From positions 1 to 14,917 of the forward strand of contig LUCF01000028.1 of NCBI GenBank assembly GCA_001593845.1: a stretch of 14,917 nucleotides of DNA, given 5' to 3'. This DNA is from Candidatus Bathyarchaeota archaeon B63. Lineage in GTDB: Archaea > Thermoproteota > Bathyarchaeia > Bathyarchaeales > DTEX01. Shown here one piece after another: positions 1 through 6,347 of the stretch. Under the pieces are notes generated by a model, which saw only the letters and a program-made list of their open reading frames with translations, was not told the origin of the DNA and ran no database searches. How positions within the stretch are numbered: position 1 is the stretch's first letter; every line of letters begins with the position of its first letter. Both the position numbers and the translations under genes were made by a program.

Positions 1-660
1 CGCTACGATTCTCCCGTAGTCTATAATCGCGATTCTCTCGCATAAGTGGTCTGCTTCTTCCATGTAGTGGGTAGTTAGGAATATTGTGACTTCCTCGTCT
101 TTGTTCATTCTCTGTATGTAGCTCCAAACAGCCCTCCTAGTCTGAGGATCTAATCCCAAAGTAGGTTCATCCAGAAAAAGAACCTTCGGATGATGCATGA
201 GGCCTCTGGCAATCTCAAGTCTCCTTCTCATGCCTCCAGAGTAGGTTCGAACAAGGTCGTCGGCTCTTTCTGAGAGCTGGGCGAGCTCTAGGAGCTCTTT
301 GATTCTTCTTTCCCTCTCCGCCTTGGGAATCCCGTAGATTCTTCCGTGGAACTCTAGGTTTTCTCTTCCAGTTAGAAGATCATCTAAAGATGGATCCTGA
401 AATACTATGCCTAAAGATCTCCTAACTGCGTCACGTTCCTTCAGGATGTCATGGCCCCAAACTTCTGCTGTGCCCTCAGTAGGCTTCAGCAAGGTAGTTA
501 GCATCCGTATAGTTGTTGTCTTCCCAGCTCCGTTGGGGCCTAAGAAGCCGAATATTTCGCCCCGTCGTACTTCAAAGCTGACATGGTCCACGGCTATTAG
601 CTCACCGAATCTTTTAGTCAAGCCAACTGTTCTTACCGCGATTTCCAATGACGCAGTCAC
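1..660 (-). CDS. ABC transporter ATP-binding protein (DrrA/ABC-2 export type), C-terminus beyond window
   Basis: This is the nucleotide-binding subunit of an ABC exporter, expected to power a separate ABC-2-type membrane subunit that is not in view. I translated 220 residues from the minus strand. They hold Walker A GPNGAGKTT (about residues 41-49), a Q-loop (VFQDPSLDD), signature YSGGMRRRLEIARGL, Walker B LFLDEPT with GLDP, and the H-loop TTHYMEEADHL. This order and the EEAD sequence after the histidine are typical of the daunorubicin-resistance/ABC-2 ATPase group, whose members are usually 300 or more residues long, so roughly the last third lies left of base 1. The start is a GTG at 660; GGAG sits only one base before it, so a TTG at 648 is an alternative. 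It follows the regulator gene by 15 bases and is probably co-transcribed with it. The substrate cannot be told. Confidence 0.93.
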   Translation of the reverse strand, partial: MTASLEIAVRTVGLTKRFGELIAVDHVSFEVRRGEIFGFLGPNGAGKTTTIRMLTTLLKPTEGTAEVWGHDILKERDAVRRSLGIVFQDPSLDDLLTGRENLEFHGRIYGIPKAERERRIKELLELAQLSERADDLVRTYSGGMRRRLEIARGLMHHPKVLFLDEPTLGLDPQTRRAVWSYIQRMNKDEEVTIFLTTHYMEEADHLCERIAIIDYGRIVA

Positions 661-675
661 TCTCCAAGATTGAGG

Positions 676-1194
676 TTAACTTTTTCCCATATCTTCAAGG
701 AGGTTTACGTGGATCTCCTTCATCTTGAGTCTCCAAACCTTCTCTGGGGCGCCTCCACCTTCTTCGCGATACCCCGCAAGTTCTATGATTCCTGCCTCCT
801 CCAGTTCGGAAAGGTGATAGTAGAGGCTTGACCTTGCGAGTCCCTCACCCGCTTGCCTTAAGCCTTCAAGAATCTCTCCGCTGCTCTTCTCCTCATCTCC
901 TATAATGCGGATTATCAACCATCTAATTGGACAGTGGAGAGCCCTAAAATACATCTGAAATCTTCTTGCCTCGTCTAAATCCCCATGCTCATCACAACAC
1001 AATATTGTCACAACCAATTTTTCGATATTATCAAAAAATTCATTATATGTTATAAGGTTTCCCTTTTTCTGAGGAATTAGATCCGCAGGCGTGGCAAGAT
1101 GGCCTCCTATCATCTTTGCCCCATGCACCGCAGCATCTATAAAGGCACATTTCAAGTGCTTTGCGCTTGGCTGGAAGCTTATGTGCAGTTCCAA
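676..1194 (-). CDS. ArsR-like winged-helix transcriptional regulator
   Basis: This is a predicted DNA-binding regulator of 172 residues. The C-terminal half (about 85-165) reads as a winged helix: the HCPIRWLIIRII helix, a recognition region ARSSLYYHLSELEEAGII, and a wing with a glycine-rich turn (GYREEGGG) leading to a beta strand (KVWRLKM). The YYHLSELEEAG phrase is the usual ArsR/HTH_20 signature. The N-terminal half has no motif I recognise, apart from a CC pair near residue 66 that might bind metal or sense redox; that is speculative. The gene sits 15 bases before the ABC ATPase on the same strand, so regulation of the exporter is the simplest reading. The reading frame opens with TTG at 1194 and a weak ribosome site. 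An internal ATG about 28 codons in is possible, so the N-terminus is uncertain. Confidence 0.8.
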   Translation of the reverse strand: MELHISFQPSAKHLKCAFIDAAVHGAKMIGGHLATPADLIPQKKGNLITYNEFFDNIEKLVVTILCCDEHGDLDEARRFQMYFRALHCPIRWLIIRIIGDEEKSSGEILEGLRQAGEGLARSSLYYHLSELEEAGIIELAGYREEGGGAPEKVWRLKMKEIHVNLLEDMGKS

Positions 1195-1250
1195 CGCCTA
1201 TTTGAGCCATTTGAACACTCGTTCCAGCTAAAAGAGTCTGGCTGTAGAAA

Positions 1251-1264
1251 GAAGATTTATAGCC
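1251..1264 (-). promoter_or_regulatory. TATA box for the regulator/ABC operon
   Basis: The minus strand reads GGCTATAAATCTTC here, a good archaeal TATA element. Its centre near 1259 predicts transcription from about 1233, leaving a leader of roughly 39 bases before the TTG at 1194. Two similar TTTGA-containing units lie in the leader (about 1202-1218) and could be an operator, but they are too short to be sure. Confidence 0.45.
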
Positions 1265-1383
1265 ATAGCTGATGGAATCGACTCATTCCTGCATTTACTG
1301 AATCCAATACTAAAATAACCCAGGGTAAAACAACAAAAAAGCTAATTAGAAACTCCCCTTAAGAAAACTCGAAGGTGTCTCAG

Positions 1384-2724
1384 ATGGCTAGGAAGATCGT
1401 AATAATCGGAGCCCATGCGGCTGGGACTGACGCTGCTTCTGCTGCTAGGAAGACGGATAGGCATGCAGAGATTACGCTTATCACGGATCAGGATGTTGCT
1501 GGATACTCGCCATGTGGGATTCCATTCGTCATCGGGGGGCACATACCCAGCTTCGAAGACCTAATCGTATTTCCGCCCTCCTATTATAGGATGATGAAGC
1601 TAGACCTTAGGCTTAAGACCAAAGCTAAGAAGATCGATGTGGAGAATAAAACGGTGGAGATCGAGGGCAAGGAAGGGAAGACCGAGGTTCTAGAGTATGA
1701 CAGTCTGATCTTGGCTACGGGCGCCTACCCATTTGTACCTCCGATAAGGGGAAGGGACAAGAAGGGCGTGTACACCCTCCGAACACTCGAGGATGGAAGA
1801 ATCGTCAATAAGGCCCTGGAAAAGGCGAAATCCGCTGTTGTTATAGGCGCCGGGCTTATAGGCCTAGAGGCAGCCGTCTCATTCGTCGAGCGTGGGTTAA
1901 AGACGACGGTTGTGGAGCTCCTCCCCCAAGTCCTGCCAGCCATGCTGGACAGGGACATGGCGAGGCTCGTCCAGAAGCACCTAGAAGAGGAGGGAATCAA
2001 CATCATAACGGACAGCGGGGTTGATGAGATTCTAGGGGACGATCATGTAAGCGGGGTCTCCGTTGCCGGGGAGGAGATCCCAGCCGACCTGGTTATCGTG
2101 GCCACAGGGGTGAGGCCCAATGTTCAGCTCGCTAGGGATGCGGGCATAGAGATAGGTGAGACCGGAGGAATAAAGACGAATATGAGGATGGAGACGAGTG
2201 TCAAGGATGTATACGCCGCCGGCGACTGCGCTGAATCCGTGAATATGATCACTAAGAGGCCAATGGCCAGCCAGCTTGGCACAACAGCTGTGAGGCAAGG
2301 AAAGGTTGCGGGGGTCAACGCTGCAGGCGGATACGCCGTCTTCTTAGGATGCCTCGGCTCAGCAGTCACGAAGCTTCTAAACCTGGAGATCGGAGTTACC
2401 GGGTTGACCGAGTATGCGGCTGGCCGCTTCGGGATCGAGACTGTGGTCGGAAGCATAACTTCAAAGACCAGAGCCGATTATTATCCAGGGGGCAAATCGA
2501 TCAGGGTGAAGATCGTGGTCGATAAGGATACGGAGAGGATCATCGGTGGGCAGATCATCGGAGGAGAGGCGGTGACACAGAGAATAAACGCTCTTTCATT
2601 TGCGATACAGAAGCAGATGACGATCCGCGAACTGGCTAAAGCGGACACATGCTACGCTCCGCCGGTAAATGAGACCTGGGAACCAATGGTCCTCGCCGCT
2701 GAAGTTGCAATAAGAAAATTATAG
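1384..2724 (+). CDS. FAD/NAD(P)-dependent disulfide oxidoreductase (NADH oxidase / CoA-disulfide reductase group)
   Basis: This is a cytoplasmic flavoenzyme of about 446 residues, the usual family length. The N-terminal FAD fold begins KIVIIGAHAAG. The single redox cysteine lies in YSPCGIPF (Cys44), where CoA-disulfide reductases, NADH oxidases and NAD(P)H sulfur reductases carry theirs. A second nucleotide site, VVIGAGLIGLEAA (about 155-167), binds NAD(P)H. VYAAGDCAE contacts FAD, and the C-terminal dimerisation domain ends with CYAPPVNETWEP. Which substrate it reduces (oxygen, CoA disulfide, polysulfide) cannot be read from motifs. The frame opens at GTG 1375, but AAGGTG at 1372-1377 lies six bases before ATG 1384, so I chose ATG 1384. 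The FAD glycine motif reads GAHAAG, with a histidine where a glycine is more usual. It stands alone, divergent from the regulator. Confidence 0.92.
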   Translation: MARKIVIIGAHAAGTDAASAARKTDRHAEITLITDQDVAGYSPCGIPFVIGGHIPSFEDLIVFPPSYYRMMKLDLRLKTKAKKIDVENKTVEIEGKEGKTEVLEYDSLILATGAYPFVPPIRGRDKKGVYTLRTLEDGRIVNKALEKAKSAVVIGAGLIGLEAAVSFVERGLKTTVVELLPQVLPAMLDRDMARLVQKHLEEEGINIITDSGVDEILGDDHVSGVSVAGEEIPADLVIVATGVRPNVQLARDAGIEIGETGGIKTNMRMETSVKDVYAAGDCAESVNMITKRPMASQLGTTAVRQGKVAGVNAAGGYAVFLGCLGSAVTKLLNLEIGVTGLTEYAAGRFGIETVVGSITSKTRADYYPGGKSIRVKIVVDKDTERIIGGQIIGGEAVTQRINALSFAIQKQMTIRELAKADTCYAPPVNETWEPMVLAAEVAIRKL

Positions 2725-2842
2725 GCCATAATGTCCTAGCTACCTTTGATTATGTACCTTTTGCCTCCCTCTCCTCTTCCAGCTTGCCGTATCAGCTTTC
2801 TTTCTTGTTCTATTCAGCACTTAGACTAATCAGAAGCGACAG

Positions 2843-2867
2843 GGGGTCATCTCAATGAAGAGACCCC
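2843..2867. repeat. Hairpin-forming inverted repeat in intergenic DNA
   Basis: GGGGTC-a-TCT pairs with AGA-GACCCC, giving nine base pairs with one bulged A (2849) and a six-base loop (CAATGA). It lies about 120 bases after the flavoenzyme gene in a 275-base gap (2725-2999) that otherwise holds no convincing gene. No clean T-run follows, so it is a weak terminator candidate; it could equally be part of a small RNA. Confidence 0.5.
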
Positions 2868-2890
2868 GGATTGTTATTCTAAATTAACCA

Positions 2891-2919
2891 AAAGGTACTA
2901 TGACGTACCATAGATCTTT
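2891..2919. repeat. Overlapping alternative inverted repeats upstream of the M23-like gene
   Basis: Two mutually exclusive stems share the same bases: GGTAC/GTACC (2894-2898 with 2905-2909) and CTATG/CATAG (2898-2902 with 2909-2913). Outer AAAG and CTTT extend the dyad roughly symmetrically. It is about 80 bases before the next start codon, so it could be an operator. No function can be shown from the sequence. Confidence 0.35.
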
Positions 2920-2960
2920 CAAGTGATCAGCATGATTACCGGCTCGATAATGTTCATAGC

Positions 2961-2972
2961 AAAAGAGATAAC
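2961..2972 (+). promoter_or_regulatory. Weak TATA-like element for the M23-like gene
   Basis: AAAAGAGATAAC is an A-rich, TATA-like stretch about 30 bases before ATG 3000. The start codon has no Shine-Dalgarno sequence, which would fit leaderless transcription from near the ATG. The match to a TATA consensus is poor. Confidence 0.25.
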
Positions 2973-2999
2973 TCTCTCATTTCCTCTTTATTTCCAATA

Positions 3000-3896
3000 A
3001 TGTTTAGGGAAAGGATGAAGCCTGTAGCCTCTTCGGAGGGTGTAAACATTCACTGTCCGGAGAATGGGAGGTTCTCTTTCTTTAACAGTCCATACCCACC
3101 GCATCATTCCTTCACGGGCATCGATGTATATCCGAAGAGAGACTTCGGCGACATTGCCCCCTCACCGGTCACGGGTAAGGTTACAAGAATCCGGCGGGTA
3201 AAATGCCCAAAAGGAAAGATGTTTAAAGGCTCAATCTATGATTATGTTCTTCTTCTCCGCAGCTTAGAAAATCCGGAAAGATGGGTTAAGATCCTCCATG
3301 TTGAACCCCTCGTCAAGGTCGGCGACACGGTTGAGCCCGGCGAGGACTTAGGGGTGCTTCTTAGATCAGGATTCTTCGATTTCTGGACGGATCCCCACAT
3401 CCACGTTGAGGTGAGGAGGCCTTCAGATCCCATCCGAGCAAGAGGAGGCTTCAAACTTGAAAGGTTGATAAAGATAGATGCTGCAGAACCACTAAGGAAG
3501 CTAAGCGGAAGAGTGGTCGAATCTAAGCCTGAATATTCCCTGATCGCTTTGAATGGAAGGTTTAAGCAAGGCATACCTGTTGATCTTGACGCTCACATCG
3601 GCCTTCTAGACGCCGGCATACCACACTACAGATGGATCGGAATACATACAAACGTAAATCCGCCATCCAGCGGAATCATAAGGCTCTGCAACAAAAAGAT
3701 AGGAACCGTAAAATCCGTCCATTCCAACATGTGCATTGCTGAGTGTTGCAGTCCAACCCTTACATTAAATGGGAAGCCAGTTGGGTTATCTCTTTATATG
3801 TACCTCTCCTCAACCCCACTGATGAAGATAGTGCCCCGCAGACCCGGCGAGGTCATCTTGAGGAAGCTTGAAAATGTCTCTCTCAGTCTTTATTGA
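3000..3896 (+). CDS. M23/lysostaphin-fold (duplicated hybrid motif) protein, possibly degenerate peptidase
   Basis: This 298-residue protein has no signal peptide or membrane segment that I can see. Residues about 35-141 follow the M23 metallopeptidase pattern: TGIDVYP (39-45), a beta hairpin SPVTGKVTRI (55-64), KILHVEPLVKVGDTVEPGEDLG (about 97-118, with His100), and DPHIHVEVRRP (131-141, with His133 and His135). In true M23 enzymes a His-x3-Asp pair plus the HxH motif bind zinc. Here Asp42 is present, but the residue three before the expected spacing is Phe38; the nearest histidines are 35 and 36. Zinc binding may therefore be altered or lost. The C-terminal 150 residues, including a Cys-Cys pair (AECCSP), resemble nothing I recognise. 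Murein, the usual M23 substrate, is absent from archaea, so a role in another wall polymer or in binding is inferred only. The start ATG overlaps an upstream stop as TAATG. Confidence 0.7.
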   Translation: MFRERMKPVASSEGVNIHCPENGRFSFFNSPYPPHHSFTGIDVYPKRDFGDIAPSPVTGKVTRIRRVKCPKGKMFKGSIYDYVLLLRSLENPERWVKILHVEPLVKVGDTVEPGEDLGVLLRSGFFDFWTDPHIHVEVRRPSDPIRARGGFKLERLIKIDAAEPLRKLSGRVVESKPEYSLIALNGRFKQGIPVDLDAHIGLLDAGIPHYRWIGIHTNVNPPSSGIIRLCNKKIGTVKSVHSNMCIAECCSPTLTLNGKPVGLSLYMYLSSTPLMKIVPRRPGEVILRKLENVSLSLY

Positions 3897-3956
3897 AGCC
3901 CCCTGGGCGCCAACTTCTTTCCCCCGATAAAACTCAATTACGAATTCTCAGGAGTA

Positions 3957-3975
3957 ATATTCTTTTTATTCCCAA
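3957..3975 (+). terminator. T-rich terminator-like tract after the M23-like gene
   Basis: ATATTCTTTTTATTCCC lies about 60 bases past the stop codon. Archaeal polymerase stops on such T-rich tracts without needing a hairpin. The assignment rests on composition and position only. Confidence 0.35.
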
Positions 3976-4032
3976 ATAAACTTAACAAAATTCAGCCGTC
4001 TTAAGATGGAATCTAATCTTCTTATCTATCTG

Positions 4033-4043
4033 GAAAATTATAC
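4033..4043 (+). promoter_or_regulatory. TATA box before the small unknown gene
   Basis: GAAAATTATAC is centred about 28 bases before ATG 4068, the spacing of a leaderless archaeal promoter. It supports 4068 as a real start, because the ATG otherwise has only a weak GGGG ribosome site. Confidence 0.45.
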
Positions 4044-4067
4044 TCACCGGTACATTGGGGAACAAAG

Positions 4068-4253
4068 ATGACGTACTTTTATAATTTAGACTTACTTGAT
4101 CCGGGTTTCAGTCAAGTAGACTTAGGTGTTTCATCAAATGCGAGCATCGAGGAAATGAAGGCAGCCTTCGACAATCTATTGATACCCGCGTCAAACCAAT
4201 TTATGACCACTACCGCGTTCCAATCGCTATGTGGTTTACTTACAACACAATAG
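4068..4253 (+). CDS. Unknown protein, N-terminal part of a probably frameshifted gene
   Basis: I do not recognise this product. The frame starts at ATG 4068 behind a good TATA box and reads plausibly through ASIEEMKAAFDN (up to about 4175). It then drifts into low-quality sequence (MTTTAFQSLCGLLTTQ) and stops at 4253. The overlapping frame that begins making protein-like sense near 4175 continues to 4534. A one-base loss near 4175 would join the two into a product of about 155 residues. Codon use here favours CAA, TTA and CGN, unlike the AGG-rich genes around it, which suggests acquired DNA. Translation as two separate proteins cannot be ruled out. Confidence 0.4.
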   Translation: MTYFYNLDLLDPGFSQVDLGVSSNASIEEMKAAFDNLLIPASNQFMTTTAFQSLCGLLTTQ

Positions 4254-4534
4254 AAGGCGCCGCAAGCGGTAAGAGCGTCACCGAACCGTATCTTGTCGTA
4301 AAGAAATCGGAAGATTACCGTATTGATCTTGCTGAACACGAGCGCCTAGCAAATGCCTTTATGCAATCAGTTGCAGAACGGGGCTATATCGAACTGGTTC
4401 TTGGGAGAGACTACAGTTATATCCACTTACCAAGCGACCCGGGCCCTGGATTCCGTTCCAAACCGGCAGCTGAGATCTGGGGAGAATACAATGAATTAAT
4501 AAAACAAGCTATCCAACAAGAATCTCAAAAATAA
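4229..4534 (+). CDS. Unknown protein, C-terminal part of a probably frameshifted gene
   Basis: This frame encodes 101 residues from ATG 4229, with no ribosome site. Protein-like sequence (SIDTRVKPIYDHYRVPIA) extends at least 50 bases upstream in the same frame, yet that extension has no start codon back to a stop at 4097. It is therefore best read as the continuation of the 4068 gene after a frameshift. FTYNTIEG recalls the YNxxIEGN phrase near the start of Fic proteins, but no HPFxxGNGR motif follows, so I do not assign it. Later parts are acidic and soluble (RIDLAEHERLANAF, PAAEIWGEYNELIKQAIQ). Four of its five arginine codons are CGN, in contrast with neighbouring genes. Function unknown. 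Confidence 0.5.
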   Translation: MWFTYNTIEGAASGKSVTEPYLVVKKSEDYRIDLAEHERLANAFMQSVAERGYIELVLGRDYSYIHLPSDPGPGFRSKPAAEIWGEYNELIKQAIQQESQK

Positions 4535-4628
4535 CATATATAATTCATAATTAACAGATCGCCTTCATACATCTCAAGTGCTCCCGCAAACTAGCAATGC
4601 TTGAATGTGCTTCATAAGCAACTTAAAA

Positions 4629-4662
4629 GGTGTGCCGGGAGAATCCGTGGTGGGCCGGGAGA
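4629..4662. repeat. Imperfect direct repeat of the tRNA-Ile 3' end
   Basis: GGTGTGCCGGGAGA (4629-4642) and GGTGGGCCGGGAGA (4649-4662) match at 13 of 14 bases, 20 bases apart. The second copy is the CCA end and acceptor/T-stem part of the tRNA gene. Such copies can be traces of integration at a tRNA 3' end, or a local slip duplication. Confidence 0.6.
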
Positions 4663-4725
4663 GATTTGAACTCTCGACCTTTCGGTTATCAGCCGAACGC
4701 TCTAACCAAGCTGAGCCACCGGCCC
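4648..4725 (-). tRNA. tRNA-Ile (anticodon GAU), CCA encoded
   Basis: The minus strand folds into a complete intronless cloverleaf. The acceptor stem is GGGCCGG with CCGGCCC, followed by discriminator A and an encoded CCA at 4650-4648. The D arm contains GCTCAGCTTGGTTAGAGC. The anticodon stem TTCGG/CCGAA closes the loop CTGATAA with anticodon GAT. The T arm is GAGAG-TTCAAAT-CTCTC. GAU with A after the anticodon decodes isoleucine AUC/AUU. A TATA box lies about 30 bases upstream and a T4 run (minus strand, 4627-4624) about 20 bases downstream as a likely terminator. Confidence 0.97.
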
Positions 4726-4750
4726 ATCAATCTATCTTGTTACCATTTCA

Positions 4751-4760
4751 ATATTAAAGT
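4751..4760 (-). promoter_or_regulatory. TATA box for tRNA-Ile
   Basis: The minus strand reads ACTTTAATAT, centred about 30 bases before the first base of the tRNA (4725). That is the expected spacing for transcription starting at or a few bases before the mature 5' end. Confidence 0.55.
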
Positions 4761-4837
4761 TTTACAGATGAGGCTCCTCGTCTTCTTCGGTGTGCCTTAG
4801 CATGCATCCCAGCATGGCCTCCTATCCTCACGCCGTA

Positions 4838-4875
4838 AAGGTTTATATCTTCTTTCGTCTTCTTGGATTTGGAGG
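4838..4875 (+). promoter_or_regulatory. Promoter and ribosome site of the proteasome beta gene
   Basis: AAGGTTTATATC (4838-4849) is a strong TATA box, predicting a transcript start near 4871. GGAGG at 4871-4875 lies eight bases before GTG 4884. Together they rule out the longer TTG start at 4863, which would sit upstream of the predicted transcript start. Confidence 0.65.
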
Positions 4876-4883
4876 CGTTCACT

Positions 4884-5528
4884 GTGTTCCCTAATAGAGG
4901 CGGGTGGAGGCTGAAGGGGACAACCACGCTTGCGATTAAGTGCGTGGATGGTGTCATCATGGCGACGGATACGAGGGCTACGATGCTGCCCGGCTTCATA
5001 GCGCATAAGAAGGTCAAGAAGGTCTACAGGGTGACGAGGAACATCGGCATGACGATCGCTGGGGTTCCAGCTGAGGCCCTGAACATACTTGACCTGCTGA
5101 GGGCGAACGCCTCGATCTATCAGATTCACAGGCGGAGGGATATCCCCGTTAGGGCCGTGGCGATCTTGGCCTCTAATCTCCTCTTCTCGCAGAGGTACTT
5201 CCCATACGCCGTTCAGATAGTCATAGGTGGATATGACCCCGAGGGATATCACCTATACTCGCTTGACCCCCTCGGAAGCGCCATAGAGGACAACCTGATC
5301 GCTACGGGCTCCGGGTCCCCAGTCGCATACGGGGTTCTCGAAAATGAATATAATGACAAGCTCAGCCTGAATGAGGGGCTAAGCTTGGTAGCGAGGGCGA
5401 TCCAGTCAGCGATGAAGAGGGATGTCTATACCGGTGACGACTTCGACATAGCAACGGTCACGAGGGAGAGGGGATACGTCGAATTGACGACGGAGGAGAA
5501 GAGAAGCCTGCTTAGCGGGGCTTCATGA
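4884..5528 (+). CDS. psmB: 20S proteasome beta subunit, catalytically competent
   Basis: This is a beta-ring subunit of the archaeal 20S proteasome, an N-terminal nucleophile hydrolase. It degrades unfolded proteins in the cytoplasm together with alpha subunits and a PAN or Cdc48 unfoldase, none of which lies in this window. The precursor is 214 residues; cleavage at KG|TTTLAIKC would remove a 12-residue propeptide and expose Thr1 (codon at 4920). In mature numbering Asp17 and Arg19 (in ATDTRAT) and Lys33 (in AHKKVKKV) are present. The SGSGS strand (about mature 128-132) and the RDVYTGDDFD region near the C-terminus complete the active site, so this is not one of the inactive beta paralogues known in some archaea. 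It is monocistronic with its own promoter and converges on the HAD gene with 29 bases between. Confidence 0.96.
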   Translation: MFPNRGGWRLKGTTTLAIKCVDGVIMATDTRATMLPGFIAHKKVKKVYRVTRNIGMTIAGVPAEALNILDLLRANASIYQIHRRRDIPVRAVAILASNLLFSQRYFPYAVQIVIGGYDPEGYHLYSLDPLGSAIEDNLIATGSGSPVAYGVLENEYNDKLSLNEGLSLVARAIQSAMKRDVYTGDDFDIATVTRERGYVELTTEEKRSLLSGAS

Positions 5529-5557
5529 AGAGCCCGCGGGAGGCCGCTGCCGCACCC

Positions 5558-6226
5558 TCATAAATAATCGAGTATCTCCCTCAAGTCCCGTATCTTCCTG
5601 TAAGACCCATCGATTCTATCGTCCCTGTCTATCAGGAGGGGCTTCAAACCAGCCCCCTCCGCACCCTCATAGTCAGCCTCAGGATCATCGCCGACGAATA
5701 GGGACTGATGAGGCTTGACCCCAAGTTTCTTCAATGCGAAGCTGAAGATCTCAGCGTGGGGCTTGGGTCTCCCAGCGTCGTCAACCCCAACCGCAACGTC
5801 AAACTTCCCATCCAGACCGGTTCTCCTCAGGATTTCTCTTATGTCCTCTTGGAAGCCGTTTGAGACTATCCCCGTCTTGAGGCTGATCCCCCTGAGATCA
5901 TCCAGCACTTCATGGGCCTCCGGGTAGGCCTCCAGCTCAGCATTGTCCCACCACTCCTCTGTCAGGGCATCCGCCAGACGCTTAAGGTCCCCACGGAGCC
6001 CGATCTTCTTGAGGATCATCATGTTGTAGGCCCTCCAGAACTCGATGTAAGGCAGCCTGAAGGAGTCTGGGCTTAACTCCGAAAAGTCCGGGAAGATGTT
6101 CTCATCTGGGACCGCTGAGACCTGGACGCCGTGGCTTCTCAGTATCCTCAGGAAGATCTCTGGGATGGGAGCCGTCCTTATCAGCGTCCCCCCGAGGTCG
6201 AAGAGCACAGCCCTGAACCCACCCAT
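5558..6226 (-). CDS. HAD-superfamily hydrolase (phosphatase-like)
   Basis: This 222-residue soluble protein has all four haloacid dehalogenase motifs. Motif I is FDLGGTLI (nucleophile Asp10), motif II GIVSNGF, motif III the lysine in GRPKPHAEIF, and motif IV FVGDDPEADYEGA. A helical cap lies between about residues 20 and 90, as in subclass C1. The residue two after the nucleophile is Gly12, where phosphatases usually have the acid/base Asp. FDLGGTL variants occur in uncharacterised HAD proteins, so the substrate and even the reaction type are open. The start ATG 6226 has a perfect GGAGG (6238-6234, minus strand) seven bases ahead. It is divergent from the cation pump, sharing the 6227-6390 control region. 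Confidence 0.9.
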   Translation of the reverse strand: MGGFRAVLFDLGGTLIRTAPIPEIFLRILRSHGVQVSAVPDENIFPDFSELSPDSFRLPYIEFWRAYNMMILKKIGLRGDLKRLADALTEEWWDNAELEAYPEAHEVLDDLRGISLKTGIVSNGFQEDIREILRRTGLDGKFDVAVGVDDAGRPKPHAEIFSFALKKLGVKPHQSLFVGDDPEADYEGAEGAGLKPLLIDRDDRIDGSYRKIRDLREILDYL

Positions 6227-6260
6227 TCATGAGCCTCCATAATGGAGATCTAAACTGCGC

Positions 6261-6275
6261 AACCTTAATAAGGTT
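6261..6275. promoter_or_regulatory. 15-base palindrome overlapping the HAD gene core promoter
   Basis: AACCTTA-A-TAAGGTT is a perfect inverted repeat with seven-base arms. On the minus strand its centre (CTTATTAAG) is TATA-like and about 26 bases before a predicted start near 6242, just ahead of the ribosome site. A repressor bound here would block TBP at the HAD promoter and could also influence the divergent pump gene. Confidence 0.5.
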
Positions 6276-6336
6276 CTATTAAGAAGAGAATCACCTAAAA
6301 TATGTCACATTAATAGGAATCGAACCTCCTCAGCAC

Positions 6337-6347
6337 TCTATAATATG
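6337..6347 (+). promoter_or_regulatory. TATA box for the P-type ATPase gene
   Basis: TCTATAATATG is a good TATA box. It predicts a start near 6369, a leader of about 22 bases that includes GGAG at 6373-6376, and translation at ATG 6391. The GGAG is 14 bases from the ATG, longer than ideal. Confidence 0.45.

Noticed and set aside
407..673. Open frame of 88 codons on the plus strand
   Set aside because: It is the antisense shadow of the ABC ATPase, whose Walker A and signature motifs are unmistakable on the other strand.
4175..4300. Possible Fic-domain N-terminus (FTYNTIEG)
   Set aside because: The resemblance is a few residues only, and the defining HPFxxGNGR motif is absent from the rest of the frame.
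4797..5252. Open frame of 151 codons on the minus strand
   Set aside because: It is antisense to the proteasome beta gene with its complete active site, and has no recognisable domain.
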